Of a stretch of 6,428 nucleotides of DNA, positions 1 to 6,284 are shown one piece after another. Source of the stretch: Sphingomonadales bacterium UBA658 (GTDB lineage Bacteria; Pseudomonadota; Alphaproteobacteria; Sphingomonadales; Sphingomonadaceae). The notes under the pieces were generated by a model. That model was given only the letters and a program-made list of their open reading frames with translations, ran no database searches and was not told where the DNA came from. Location of the stretch: NCBI GenBank assembly GCA_002299195.1, contig DBOA01000078.1, positions 1-6,428 of the forward strand, given 5' to 3'. The position numbers were made by a program, and so were the translations under genes. Position 1 is the first letter of the stretch. Each line of letters opens with the position of its first letter.

Positions 1-134
1 AGCAACTCAGAATAGCTGATTGCCCGGCCATCGCGTGCGCATTGCTCGAGAATTGCCTTAATCCGTGCAACATCGTGCAGCGCGGAAACATCCGCCGCGG
101 GATCGCTCAGAAATTCTTCAAGGACAGGGTCCAA
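1..134 (-). CDS. N-terminal fragment of an unrecognised protein (runs off left edge)
   Basis: The open frame continues from position 134 to the left edge without a stop, giving about 44 residues that begin (M)DPVLEEFLSDPAADVSAL and include ARIKAILEQCARDGRAISYS. The proposed start is a TTG at 134-132. No in-frame ATG follows within the visible part, and TAGGAG lies 5 nt upstream, overlapping the stop codon of the preceding NMO-like gene. Only 8 nt separate the two genes, so it is probably co-transcribed and translationally coupled with the flavoprotein. The visible part is acidic at first, then amphipathic and helix-like, with no signal peptide or membrane segment. I do not recognise the family and assign no function. 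The start is moderately sure and the existence of the gene fairly sure. Confidence 0.6.
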   Translation of the reverse strand, partial: MDPVLEEFLSDPAADVSALHDVARIKAILEQCARDGRAISYSEL

Positions 135-142
135 AGCGGCTC

Positions 143-1084
143 CTACAAATAGTCGTTGCGCATATTGTTCATAACGTCGTGAAATTCTTCCATGACTTCG
201 TCGAGGATTTGTTTGGCAGGCTTTACGGTATCAATGCGTCCGGCAACTTGACCCGACAGCGCGATCGCAGCCTCCATGTCACCGCCAAAATACAAATCGA
301 GCACGCCGCGCATTTCGCCCATGATATTTTCTGACGGCGTCACATCCAGCTTTTCGGTCCGGTCGGTACGCAACGCACGCAATGCAGGGCCCGGGCCATG
401 GCGGTTCAGGAACAGCGTGTCGGTCTCCTTGGCGTTGATGATCGCGTCTTTCCAGTTTTGGTGAACTGGCGATTCCGCCGCACTGACCATCCGCGTCCCC
501 ATTTGCACCGCTTCTGCACCAAGCGCGAACGCCGCCGCCATCGTCCGTCCACAGACCATTCCGCCAGCTGCGACGATCGGCACGTCAACTTTGCTCCGGA
601 TGAGCGGCAACAGGACCATAAGCGCAACATCTTTGGGATTTTTAAACCCGCCGCCCTCGCCGCCTTCGACGACGAGGCCATCGACACCCGCCTCAATCGC
701 CTTCAACGCGCCGGCCAAAGTCGGCACAACGTGAAATACGGTTAGACCCGCAGCCTTTAGCGGACCGCAATATTTGTTCGGGTCGCCTGCAGACGTCGTG
801 ACAAACTTCACGCCCTGATCAACGACGAAATCTACGATGCCGGGATCGCGGACAAAGGCTTGCGCAATGTTCACGCCAAAGGGCTTGTCCGTCAGCTCGC
901 GCATCTTGATAATCTCTGCGCGCACTTCGTCCAATTGGCCGGATGACGTTTCAATGATCCCTAGTCCACCGGCGTTGGACACGGCCGAAGCCAGTTGCGC
1001 CCGCGCGATCCAGCCCATGGGAGCCTGAATGATAGGATATTCAACGCCAAGCAATTCGGTGATGCGGTTTTTAATAGGTTTCAT
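143..1084 (-). CDS. NMO/2-nitropropane dioxygenase-family FMN oxidoreductase
   Basis: A 313-aa flavin-dependent TIM-barrel oxidoreductase of the nitronate monooxygenase / NPD family, cytoplasmic. Visible landmarks are the N-terminal PIIQAPMG motif (residues 17-24), AGGLG (38-42), the glycine-rich loop GGEGGGFKN (141-149), the FMN phosphate-binding type segment PIVAAGGM (179-186) and QMGTRM (194-199). Length fits the family. Typical NMOs read GxEAGGH in the glycine-rich loop, where the His acts as catalytic base; here that place is Phe147, so true nitronate oxidation is doubtful. NAD(P)H:flavin oxidoreductase or another oxidation/reduction is possible. The start at 1084 gives the family-typical MKPIKNRITELLG; the frame stays open upstream, but that would overlap the DUF1330 gene. 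There is no strong Shine-Dalgarno; the DUF1330 stop is 4 nt upstream, suggesting coupling. The family call is sure, the reaction and substrate unknown. Confidence 0.9.
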   Translation of the reverse strand: MKPIKNRITELLGVEYPIIQAPMGWIARAQLASAVSNAGGLGIIETSSGQLDEVRAEIIKMRELTDKPFGVNIAQAFVRDPGIVDFVVDQGVKFVTTSAGDPNKYCGPLKAAGLTVFHVVPTLAGALKAIEAGVDGLVVEGGEGGGFKNPKDVALMVLLPLIRSKVDVPIVAAGGMVCGRTMAAAFALGAEAVQMGTRMVSAAESPVHQNWKDAIINAKETDTLFLNRHGPGPALRALRTDRTEKLDVTPSENIMGEMRGVLDLYFGGDMEAAIALSGQVAGRIDTVKPAKQILDEVMEEFHDVMNNMRNDYL

Positions 1085-1088
1085 GATG

Positions 1089-1502
1089 TCAGCGTCCAAT
1101 CTGGTTCGTGCGGATGTTGAGTTGCCCGGCGAGGCCTGCTTTGCGATGAACTTCAATCGCCCGATATTCCGGGGAGGACATCATTTTCTGCATGGCCGCC
1201 AGTGAGGGATATTCGACCAGCGCAACCATGTCCCAAAGCTCTTCGACCTCGCCAATCATCAGGCCCGTTACAGGCCCGGCATAAATCTGCTTGCCATCGA
1301 CCGCGGCGAGACACGCCTGAATACCCTTGCCATAACGGGCATACGCCTTAGCGCCACTAAGGTCGGCGTCGCTGCCATCGGCATATTCTGCGGTCTCTTT
1401 AAATTTCAGAAGGTTGACCATCACAAAGGGGCCATTTTCAGGCCCTCCGAAAAAGGACGTGATCTGCTCCTTGCCTGGAAACACGGCGTTCTCGACCCGC
1501 AT
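1089..1502 (-). CDS. DUF1330 domain protein
   Basis: A 137-aa small cytoplasmic protein with DUF1330 features, expected to form a ferredoxin-like alpha/beta fold of the dimeric alpha-beta barrel type. Key stretches are a first strand FVMVNLLKFK (residues 26-35), a tyrosine-rich middle (AKAYARYGKG, 51-60), and the diagnostic C-terminal half beginning WDMVALVEYPSLAAMQKM (90-107), then SSPEYRAIEVHRKAGL. DUF1330 proteins have no firmly established reaction. Many sit beside flavin oxidoreductases or dehydrogenases, and here the NMO-like gene follows after 4 nt. The start is ambiguous between ATG at 1508 and ATG at 1502; 1502 is preferred because GGGGAG ends 9 nt before it, against 3 nt for 1508. 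That ribosome-binding site lies in the gene-proximal arm of a perfect inverted repeat (1512-1547), so expression may be controlled there. Confidence 0.85.
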   Translation of the reverse strand: MRVENAVFPGKEQITSFFGGPENGPFVMVNLLKFKETAEYADGSDADLSGAKAYARYGKGIQACLAAVDGKQIYAGPVTGLMIGEVEELWDMVALVEYPSLAAMQKMMSSPEYRAIEVHRKAGLAGQLNIRTNQIGR

Positions 1503-1511
1503 ATTCATTCT

Positions 1512-1547
1512 CTCCCCTGATTTAATCACCTGCTTAAATCAGGGGAG
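1512..1547. promoter_or_regulatory. Perfect 14-bp inverted repeat over the DUF1330 ribosome-binding site
   Basis: On the + strand the left arm CTCCCCTGATTTAA (1512-1525) is exactly complementary to the right arm TTAAATCAGGGGAG (1534-1547), with spacer TCACCTGC. In the minus-strand transcript the 3' arm carries the Shine-Dalgarno GGGGAG and the 5' arm the matching CUCCCC, so folding would hide the ribosome-binding site. Neither strand has a T run after the repeat, so it is not a usual intrinsic terminator. As DNA it is a good candidate operator for a dimeric regulator, most simply the TetR protein encoded just upstream. The repeat is directly visible; both roles are inference. Confidence 0.75.
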
Positions 1548-1623
1548 GCGTGTTGTAAAAGCGAATATGTGCTGGTCGCTACATTGCCGTGATGACGATA
1601 AGTTTGAAGGCCAATGTGGGCGG

Positions 1624-2268
1624 TTAAGACACGATTTTCATGTGCGATCCGGCGGCTGAATGGGTCGTCATTTTTTTACCTAGCCCTTGAAACACGGCAT
1701 CCACAATCATGGCCAATTTGGCAACGCTCAGCTTCGTTGTCCCGATGTAAAAGAGCATGTCGGGGTTTGTATAACAATGCAGCATTTGGTTGATGAGCGA
1801 CACCGCCTCATCAATCGACAGGCCTTGGAAATAGCGTTGATCCATAGCTTCGGCCACGATGATCGCGAGATAATGGTCGCCAAGGTCCACGTACCCGCGC
1901 ACCACTTCGAAATGTTGCTGACCAATTTCCAGATAGCTTTTTAACAGCTCGGGTTCGGCCTCATACTGCTCGACAGAGGCCAAATAGCGCCGGGCGAAAT
2001 ATTGGTACATTTTGTCGCGAACCGGCAAGTCGGACTCGGTTACTTCCACCATGATGCGGATTTTTTCCGCGAAGAAACGCTCGGCCACAGCCTCCAGCAA
2101 AGCTTCCTTGTTGTCGAAAAAGCGATACAGATTTGACGGCGACATACCCGCCGCTGCGGCCAAATCCGTCATGGAAATATCGACCGACCCGCGTTTGCGA
2201 ACAAGGTCATCGACGACTTCAAGCAACGCAGTTCTGCCGGCTTCTATATCAGTTTGTGGCCGCGCCAT
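1624..2268 (-). CDS. TetR/AcrR-family transcriptional regulator
   Basis: A 214-aa one-component DNA-binding regulator, usually a homodimeric repressor released by a small ligand. The N-terminal helix-turn-helix domain covers about residues 10-58, with the classic segments SMTDLAAAAGMSPSNLYRFF (32-51) and DNKEALLEAV (52-61). The remainder is an all-helical ligand-binding/dimerisation domain typical in length; I cannot assign a ligand class. The start ATG at 2268 has AGGAAG 4 nt upstream and gives the common MARPQTD opening. Its own promoter candidate and a dyad lie just upstream, which fits autoregulation. The DUF1330-NMO pair follows on the same strand after a gap holding a perfect inverted repeat, so those genes are the likeliest targets (inference). 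Confidence 0.9.
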   Translation of the reverse strand: MARPQTDIEAGRTALLEVVDDLVRKRGSVDISMTDLAAAAGMSPSNLYRFFDNKEALLEAVAERFFAEKIRIMVEVTESDLPVRDKMYQYFARRYLASVEQYEAEPELLKSYLEIGQQHFEVVRGYVDLGDHYLAIIVAEAMDQRYFQGLSIDEAVSLINQMLHCYTNPDMLFYIGTTKLSVAKLAMIVDAVFQGLGKKMTTHSAAGSHMKIVS

Positions 2269-2276
2269 TCTGCTTC

Positions 2277-2298
2277 CTGTATTATGACTGCATAACAG
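2277..2298. promoter_or_regulatory. Imperfect dyad before tetR, possible autoregulatory operator
   Basis: On the + strand CTGTATTATG and CATAACAG flank ACTG. The inner TTATG/CATAA (2282-2295) is a perfect 5-bp match, and the outer CTG/CAG also match after a 2-nt offset. It lies between the candidate tetR promoter and the tetR start, where a repressor site would block its own transcription. The dyad is short and imperfect, so this is weak. Confidence 0.35.
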
Positions 2299-2304
2299 TT
2301 TTCT

Positions 2305-2333
2305 GATATAACGCCGATTGTTTCATTTTTCAA
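2305..2333 (-). promoter_or_regulatory. Candidate sigma70-like promoter for tetR
   Basis: Reading the minus strand, TTGAAA (2333-2328) and TATATC (2310-2305) are separated by exactly 17 nt, close to the TTGACA / TATAAT consensus. It spans the end of dinB and the 54-nt gap before tetR, and would start transcription about 30 nt before the tetR ATG. It implies that tetR can be transcribed independently of dinB. Seen by pattern only. Confidence 0.5.
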
Positions 2334-3432
2334 CGTGATCAAATGTGAACTGTCCTTGCATTGTTGGTCCTGCGGCAATGTCATTTTGATCAACAAGTCC
2401 CGACAATGTCAGCCCAAGCAAGCGAACGCCCATTTCGGCGGGCAAAATCTGGTCCAACAGCGCATGGCCCAGCGTCGCGATTGCAGAACGGTCCGAAAGT
2501 ATGTGCCCGACCGTCCGCGACCGTGTGACGGTCCGGAAATCGGAATAGCGCGCCTTTAAGACCAGTGTCTTTCCTTGAGCCTGATTGCGGTCAATGCGAT
2601 CCCAAACGATCTCGACAATATCGTCTAACGCTTCGCGCAACTCATCCTCGCTGCGTTTATCTTCGAAATAGGTGCTTTCAGCGCCAATGGATTTACGCAC
2701 CGCATTTGCGTTAACGGGACGGTTGTCGATCCCGCGCGCGGCATGAAACAAATAAGCGCCCCAACTGCCAAAATGCTGCGACAGCCAAATCTCGTCCTTT
2801 TGGGCAAGGTCTGCACCCGTGTGCACGCCCAACTTGGCCATTTTTTCGGCCGTGCGCGGCCCCACACCGTGGAACCGCCGCACAGGTAAGCTTGCGACAA
2901 ATTCGGGCCCCTGCTCTGGCAATATCACACACATGCCATCAGGTTTATTTTGGTCACTCGCCAGCTTGGCGATAAATTTATTGTAGCTCACACCAGCGCT
3001 TGCCGTCAGTCCGGTTTCTTCGCGAATGGCCGCGCGAATAGCTTTGGCAATTTTGACTGCCGAACCAATGCCCTGTTTATCGTGCGTGACATCAAGATAC
3101 GCCTCATCCAGCGATAAAGGTTGGATTTCATCGGTGTGCCGGGCAAATATCTCCCGAATGTGCCGCGACACAGCCTTGTACGCCTCAAACCGCGGCTTCA
3201 CGAAAATCAGGTCCGGACATTGCCGTAATGCAGTCACCGAAGGCATAGCGGAGCGCACGCCAAATGCGCGTGCTTCATAGCTTGCGGCGGCAACAACGCC
3301 GCGTTTGGACGATCCTCCTACGGCCACCGGTTTACCGCGCAGTTCGGGATTATCGCGCTGCTCTACGCTGGCGTAGAACGCATCCATATCAACATGGATG
3401 ATTTTGCGTATCTCTCCGGTGTCGGCCACCAT
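2323..3432 (-). CDS. dinB: DNA polymerase IV (Y-family translesion polymerase)
   Basis: A 369-aa Y-family DNA polymerase that extends DNA past lesions without proofreading, in the cytoplasm/nucleoid. The palm begins IIHVDMDAFYASVE (residues 11-24), with catalytic Asp15 and steric-gate aromatic Tyr20. The second acidic pair is in PLSLDEAYLD (105-114: Asp109, Glu110). Further landmarks are GVRSAMP (58-64), TASAGVSYNKFIAKLASD (143-160), a helix-hairpin-helix stretch RFHGVGPRTAEKMAKLGV (186-203) and a little-finger region from about 245. The C-terminal QGQFTF (359-364) resembles a beta-clamp-binding motif. All catalytic residues are present and length is slightly over E. coli DinB. It starts 12 nt after the CoA-ligase stop with no clear Shine-Dalgarno, so coupled translation is likely. 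I saw no alphaproteobacterial LexA box of the GTTC-N7-GTTC type near it. Confidence 0.97.
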   Translation of the reverse strand: MVADTGEIRKIIHVDMDAFYASVEQRDNPELRGKPVAVGGSSKRGVVAAASYEARAFGVRSAMPSVTALRQCPDLIFVKPRFEAYKAVSRHIREIFARHTDEIQPLSLDEAYLDVTHDKQGIGSAVKIAKAIRAAIREETGLTASAGVSYNKFIAKLASDQNKPDGMCVILPEQGPEFVASLPVRRFHGVGPRTAEKMAKLGVHTGADLAQKDEIWLSQHFGSWGAYLFHAARGIDNRPVNANAVRKSIGAESTYFEDKRSEDELREALDDIVEIVWDRIDRNQAQGKTLVLKARYSDFRTVTRSRTVGHILSDRSAIATLGHALLDQILPAEMGVRLLGLTLSGLVDQNDIAAGPTMQGQFTFDHVEK

Positions 3433-3444
3433 GCAACCGAATGC

Positions 3445-5127
3445 TTAGGACCCGACCGCGGAACGCAAAGCCTTGCGGTCGAGCTTTCCGATCATGGTTT
3501 TTGGCAGGACGTCGAGGATGGTGACGCCTTGAACCCGTTCATGCTTTCCAAGACGCGGGTTCAGCCACGCCGTCAATTCGGCACCATCTTCCGTAGCGCC
3601 ATTGTGCAACGTCACAAATGCGCGCGGCACTTCACCAAGATACGCATCCGGCACGCCGATAACCAATACCTCTTTGACCGCGGGATGCTTGTAGAGGATG
3701 TCTTCGACCTGACTTGGGAACACCTTGAAGCCGCCCACCGCGATCATGTCTTTCAAACGGTCAACGATGTGGATGAAGCCGTCTTCGTCGATGGTCGCAA
3801 CGTCGCCTGTGCGCAAATATTTGCCCAGAAAGACCTCGGCATCCGCATCTTTGCGGTTCCAATATCCGCACATCGTCTGCGGACCTGAAAACACCAATTC
3901 ACCCGGCTCACCGTCCGGCGCTGGCTTGTTCGGGTCTTCCTTGTCGACCAATTTGACATCGGTGCCCGGAACGGGTTGCCCAATGCTGCCGATCTTGTTG
4001 ATGCCTTCGTAAGGATTGCACGACACGACGCCTGAGCTTTCGGTTAGCCCGTAACCTTCGATCACGACTGCACCCGTTACCGTTTCAAAGCGTTCTTTCA
4101 GTTCAGCCGCCAAAGGTGCGCCACCCGAGATACACGCGCGCAAGCTGGTGAAGTCGGTTTTCGTGACATCCGGGCAATCGAGCAATGCTTGATACATCGT
4201 CGGCACGCCGGGCAATGATGTCACCTTCGTGCGGTTAATGGCCGCCAACGCGGCACGCGCCTCGAAACGTGGCAGCATGACAATCTCACCGCCATTGGCG
4301 ACGGTTCGATTAAGTACAGTGGCATTGGCGAACACGTGGAAGAACGGCAACACACCGAGAATCCGGTCATCTGCAGCGCCATTGGGCTGGTTCACCGCGC
4401 TGTGCGGATCCAGCATGTTAATCTGCCGCGCATTCGCCGTTATATTCTGGTGGCTGAGCATCGCACCCTTTGGCGTGCCCGTCGTCCCACCTGTATATTG
4501 AAGCTGCGCAATGTCTTGTTCCGGCGTGCAAGGCTGGACAGCATAATCGCCATCATTTGCGATCAGCGTCGCATAATGCGTAATTCTGCTATCGTCAGGT
4601 ATTGGCGCAATGTCGCTGCGTTTCAGCAACCGATAGGCCCAACTTTTCGCCTTGGGTAATGCTTCGGCGACGCTGCCGACAATCAGTTCCTTCAGGCTGC
4701 TGTTGTCCAAAACCTTGATAGCTGTCGGCAGCAATGCCGCAGCTGAAACAGTGAATAAAATAGACGTTCCGCTGTCCGCCACCTGATGGGCCAGTTCATC
4801 AACGGTGTATAAGGGCGAGAAGTTAACCACGGTCGCCCCCGCAGCAAGCGCGCCATAATAAGCCGCGATATAATGCGGAACATTCGGCAGAAAGAGACCG
4901 ACATGGTCACCCTTGCCAATACCTTTATCCTGAAGACCACGGGCAACCCGCCGGACAGTGTCCGCCATATTGGCGTAGCTATATTTACGGCCCATGAAAT
5001 CGGCGATTGCCCCACGGCCCATGCGTTCGGCGGACTGGAAGAACATATCGTGCAAGGCCAACGGCACAAAATGTTGGTCCCATTTTACAGGATGCAGGTA
5101 ATGACTGTTCCAGATATTTTGTGTCAT
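3445..5127 (-). CDS. FadD-like long/medium-chain acyl-CoA synthetase (AMP-forming)
   Basis: A 560-aa ANL-superfamily enzyme that activates a carboxylic acid with ATP to the acyl-adenylate and then to the CoA thioester. All core motifs are intact: P-loop YTGGTTGTPKGAM (211-223), EGYGLTES (357-364), TGD (440-442), hinge DRLKD (456-460), GFKVFP (466-471), and C-terminal catalytic Lys548 in MIGKLDRK. Overall arrangement and length match E. coli FadD (561 aa), so a fatty acid is the likely substrate class, but related enzymes act on aromatic, terpenoid or steroid side-chain acids. The frame is open upstream to a GTG at 5175, but ATG at 5127 is preferred: it aligns with the FadD N-terminus (IWNSHY) and avoids overlap with the hydrolase gene, whose stop is 7 nt upstream. 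No strong Shine-Dalgarno is seen. dinB follows 12 nt downstream. Confidence 0.93.
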   Translation of the reverse strand: MTQNIWNSHYLHPVKWDQHFVPLALHDMFFQSAERMGRGAIADFMGRKYSYANMADTVRRVARGLQDKGIGKGDHVGLFLPNVPHYIAAYYGALAAGATVVNFSPLYTVDELAHQVADSGTSILFTVSAAALLPTAIKVLDNSSLKELIVGSVAEALPKAKSWAYRLLKRSDIAPIPDDSRITHYATLIANDGDYAVQPCTPEQDIAQLQYTGGTTGTPKGAMLSHQNITANARQINMLDPHSAVNQPNGAADDRILGVLPFFHVFANATVLNRTVANGGEIVMLPRFEARAALAAINRTKVTSLPGVPTMYQALLDCPDVTKTDFTSLRACISGGAPLAAELKERFETVTGAVVIEGYGLTESSGVVSCNPYEGINKIGSIGQPVPGTDVKLVDKEDPNKPAPDGEPGELVFSGPQTMCGYWNRKDADAEVFLGKYLRTGDVATIDEDGFIHIVDRLKDMIAVGGFKVFPSQVEDILYKHPAVKEVLVIGVPDAYLGEVPRAFVTLHNGATEDGAELTAWLNPRLGKHERVQGVTILDVLPKTMIGKLDRKALRSAVGS

Positions 5128-5134
5128 GCGCGCG

Positions 5135-6235
5135 TTATGCCGCGTGATACCATCCAACACCATCGCGGATTTCACATTTTATCCGACCGGCAAAGTGCAG
5201 GTAGCGCAAATGCGCCTGCGCCTCGCCCGTGGCCAAACCGTAAACCGTTTCATCAATTTCCCGGTCGAACAACAATGCAAATGTATCGACCGCTCGCATT
5301 TCTGTGTGCCGCAGGGCAGCTTCCAACTTGTCGAGCCGTTCATGGTGGCCAGACGCCAGTCTGTCCAACCGGACATGCACCCCAGTAAATGGTTCACCAT
5401 GCGCTGGCAGGACGAGCATATCCGCAGGCAAGGCAGCCCGAAACTTTGTAATGGAGTCGAGCCACTCACCCAACGGGTCCGCATTGGGCTCACTATCCAT
5501 GACAGAGACATTTGAGGTGATACGCGGCAAAATCTGGTCACCCGCGATGATCATGCCATTGTCGAAATCAACAAGGCAGGCATGTTCCGGTGTGTGTCCG
5601 CCGCCTGTCATCACGGTCCAATCCCGCCGTCCAACGCGGATGACTTGCCCGTCATCCATGCGGACATGTCCCGTGGGTAGCCGCGACACTGCCCGTGCGA
5701 ACCCGCCCCAACCGCGCTTACGCACCGCGTCGATGCGTTCTTCGTCAAAACCCGCAAAACGCCGGTTGTTCAAAACATCTTCAGGTGGTTGATCCGCCTG
5801 ATCAGCGATCAGCATCCGCGCCATCAACCATTCAGTCCGGTTCATCCAGACAGGAACTTTGAACTTGTTGGAAAGCCACCCCGCGCAACCGACATGGTCG
5901 GGGTGGAAATGGGTTACGAAAATCCGCTTGAGTTCGCGGTCGGCCAAATTGCCCGCGAACATCGCTTTCCACTGTTCAATGGTCGGCGGCATGAAAAGGC
6001 CGGTGTCCACGAGCGCATAGCCTGCCGCGCCCTCGTCCAATAGCCACAGGTTGATATGGGCCAGATTGCCGGGCACGGGCATACGCGTCCAGCCAATATC
6101 CGGCGCGATAGGGTAGATTTCGCCATAAGCCGGGGCATGGTCCCCCAAGGGGTATGTTAGCCCCTTAAATTCTGTGGCTTCAAATCCATGGTCGGCAAGC
6201 GACGCGTCATAATCAGGGGTTGCTTTGGTAGCCAT
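5135..6235 (-). CDS. Metallo-beta-lactamase-fold hydrolase with C-terminal winged-helix-like tail
   Basis: A 366-aa soluble MBL-fold hydrolase, probably binding two metal ions. Metal ligands are visible: THFHPDH (108-114: His109, His111, Asp113, His114), His214 in GGGHTPEH (211-218), Asp233 in AGDQIL, and His279 in PAHGEPF (277-283). The first strands carry NLWLLDEG and ALVDTG (62-79). The last 70 or so residues (from ERLDKLEAAL, 299) look like the small winged-helix tail of LACTB2-type proteins. The family includes thioesterases, glyoxalase II-like enzymes, lactonases and nucleases. The ligase directly downstream makes an acyl-thioester or ester substrate plausible, but this is inference. 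No signal peptide is seen. The start ATG at 6235 has only a weak GGTGGG just upstream. A perfect inverted repeat lies 11-34 nt before it. Confidence 0.9.
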   Translation of the reverse strand: MATKATPDYDASLADHGFEATEFKGLTYPLGDHAPAYGEIYPIAPDIGWTRMPVPGNLAHINLWLLDEGAAGYALVDTGLFMPPTIEQWKAMFAGNLADRELKRIFVTHFHPDHVGCAGWLSNKFKVPVWMNRTEWLMARMLIADQADQPPEDVLNNRRFAGFDEERIDAVRKRGWGGFARAVSRLPTGHVRMDDGQVIRVGRRDWTVMTGGGHTPEHACLVDFDNGMIIAGDQILPRITSNVSVMDSEPNADPLGEWLDSITKFRAALPADMLVLPAHGEPFTGVHVRLDRLASGHHERLDKLEAALRHTEMRAVDTFALLFDREIDETVYGLATGEAQAHLRYLHFAGRIKCEIRDGVGWYHAA

Positions 6236-6245
6236 AGCCCACCCG

Positions 6246-6269
6246 TGCCTTAATCAAGCGATTAAGGCA
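6246..6269. promoter_or_regulatory. Perfect 10-bp inverted repeat just upstream of the MBL hydrolase gene
   Basis: On the + strand TGCCTTAATC (6246-6255) and GATTAAGGCA (6260-6269) are exactly complementary with spacer AAGC. It sits in the 49-nt gap between the upstream gene's stop and the hydrolase start. In the minus-strand transcript it could form a tight hairpin, but no U run follows, so a usual intrinsic terminator is unlikely. It may be an operator or a hairpin that separates or stabilises the two messages. Position and symmetry are seen; function is inferred. Confidence 0.6.
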
Positions 6270-6284
6270 ATGACGACATCGTCC

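Noticed and set aside
54..63. TGCCTTAATC, identical to one arm of the 6246-6269 repeat
   Set aside because: It lies within coding sequence (part of ARIKAI) and has no complementary partner nearby, so it is probably coincidence.
1085..1156. A longer N-terminus for the NMO-like protein (24 extra residues)
   Set aside because: It would overlap the end of the DUF1330 gene, and the family N-terminus begins at about MKPIKNRITELLG.
1581..1617. Weak stem ACATTGCC / GGCCAATGT downstream of tetR as a terminator
   Set aside because: It has a bulge, a loop of about 20 nt and no T run, so chance is a good explanation.
3394..3888. A 164-codon open frame on the + strand, and other long + strand frames such as 4873-5388 and 5304-5792
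   Set aside because: They lie fully opposite well-supported dinB, ligase and hydrolase genes with intact motifs, show no family features, and are typical mirror frames of coding DNA.
5128..5175. GTG (5175) or ATG (5163) start for the CoA ligase
   Set aside because: Both overlap the hydrolase gene, lack a Shine-Dalgarno, and add residues not present at the start of FadD-type proteins.
6272..6283. GACGA-CA-TCGTC small dyad after the upstream gene
   Set aside because: Arms of 5 bp and a 2-nt loop are too short to form a stable hairpin or to be distinguished from chance.
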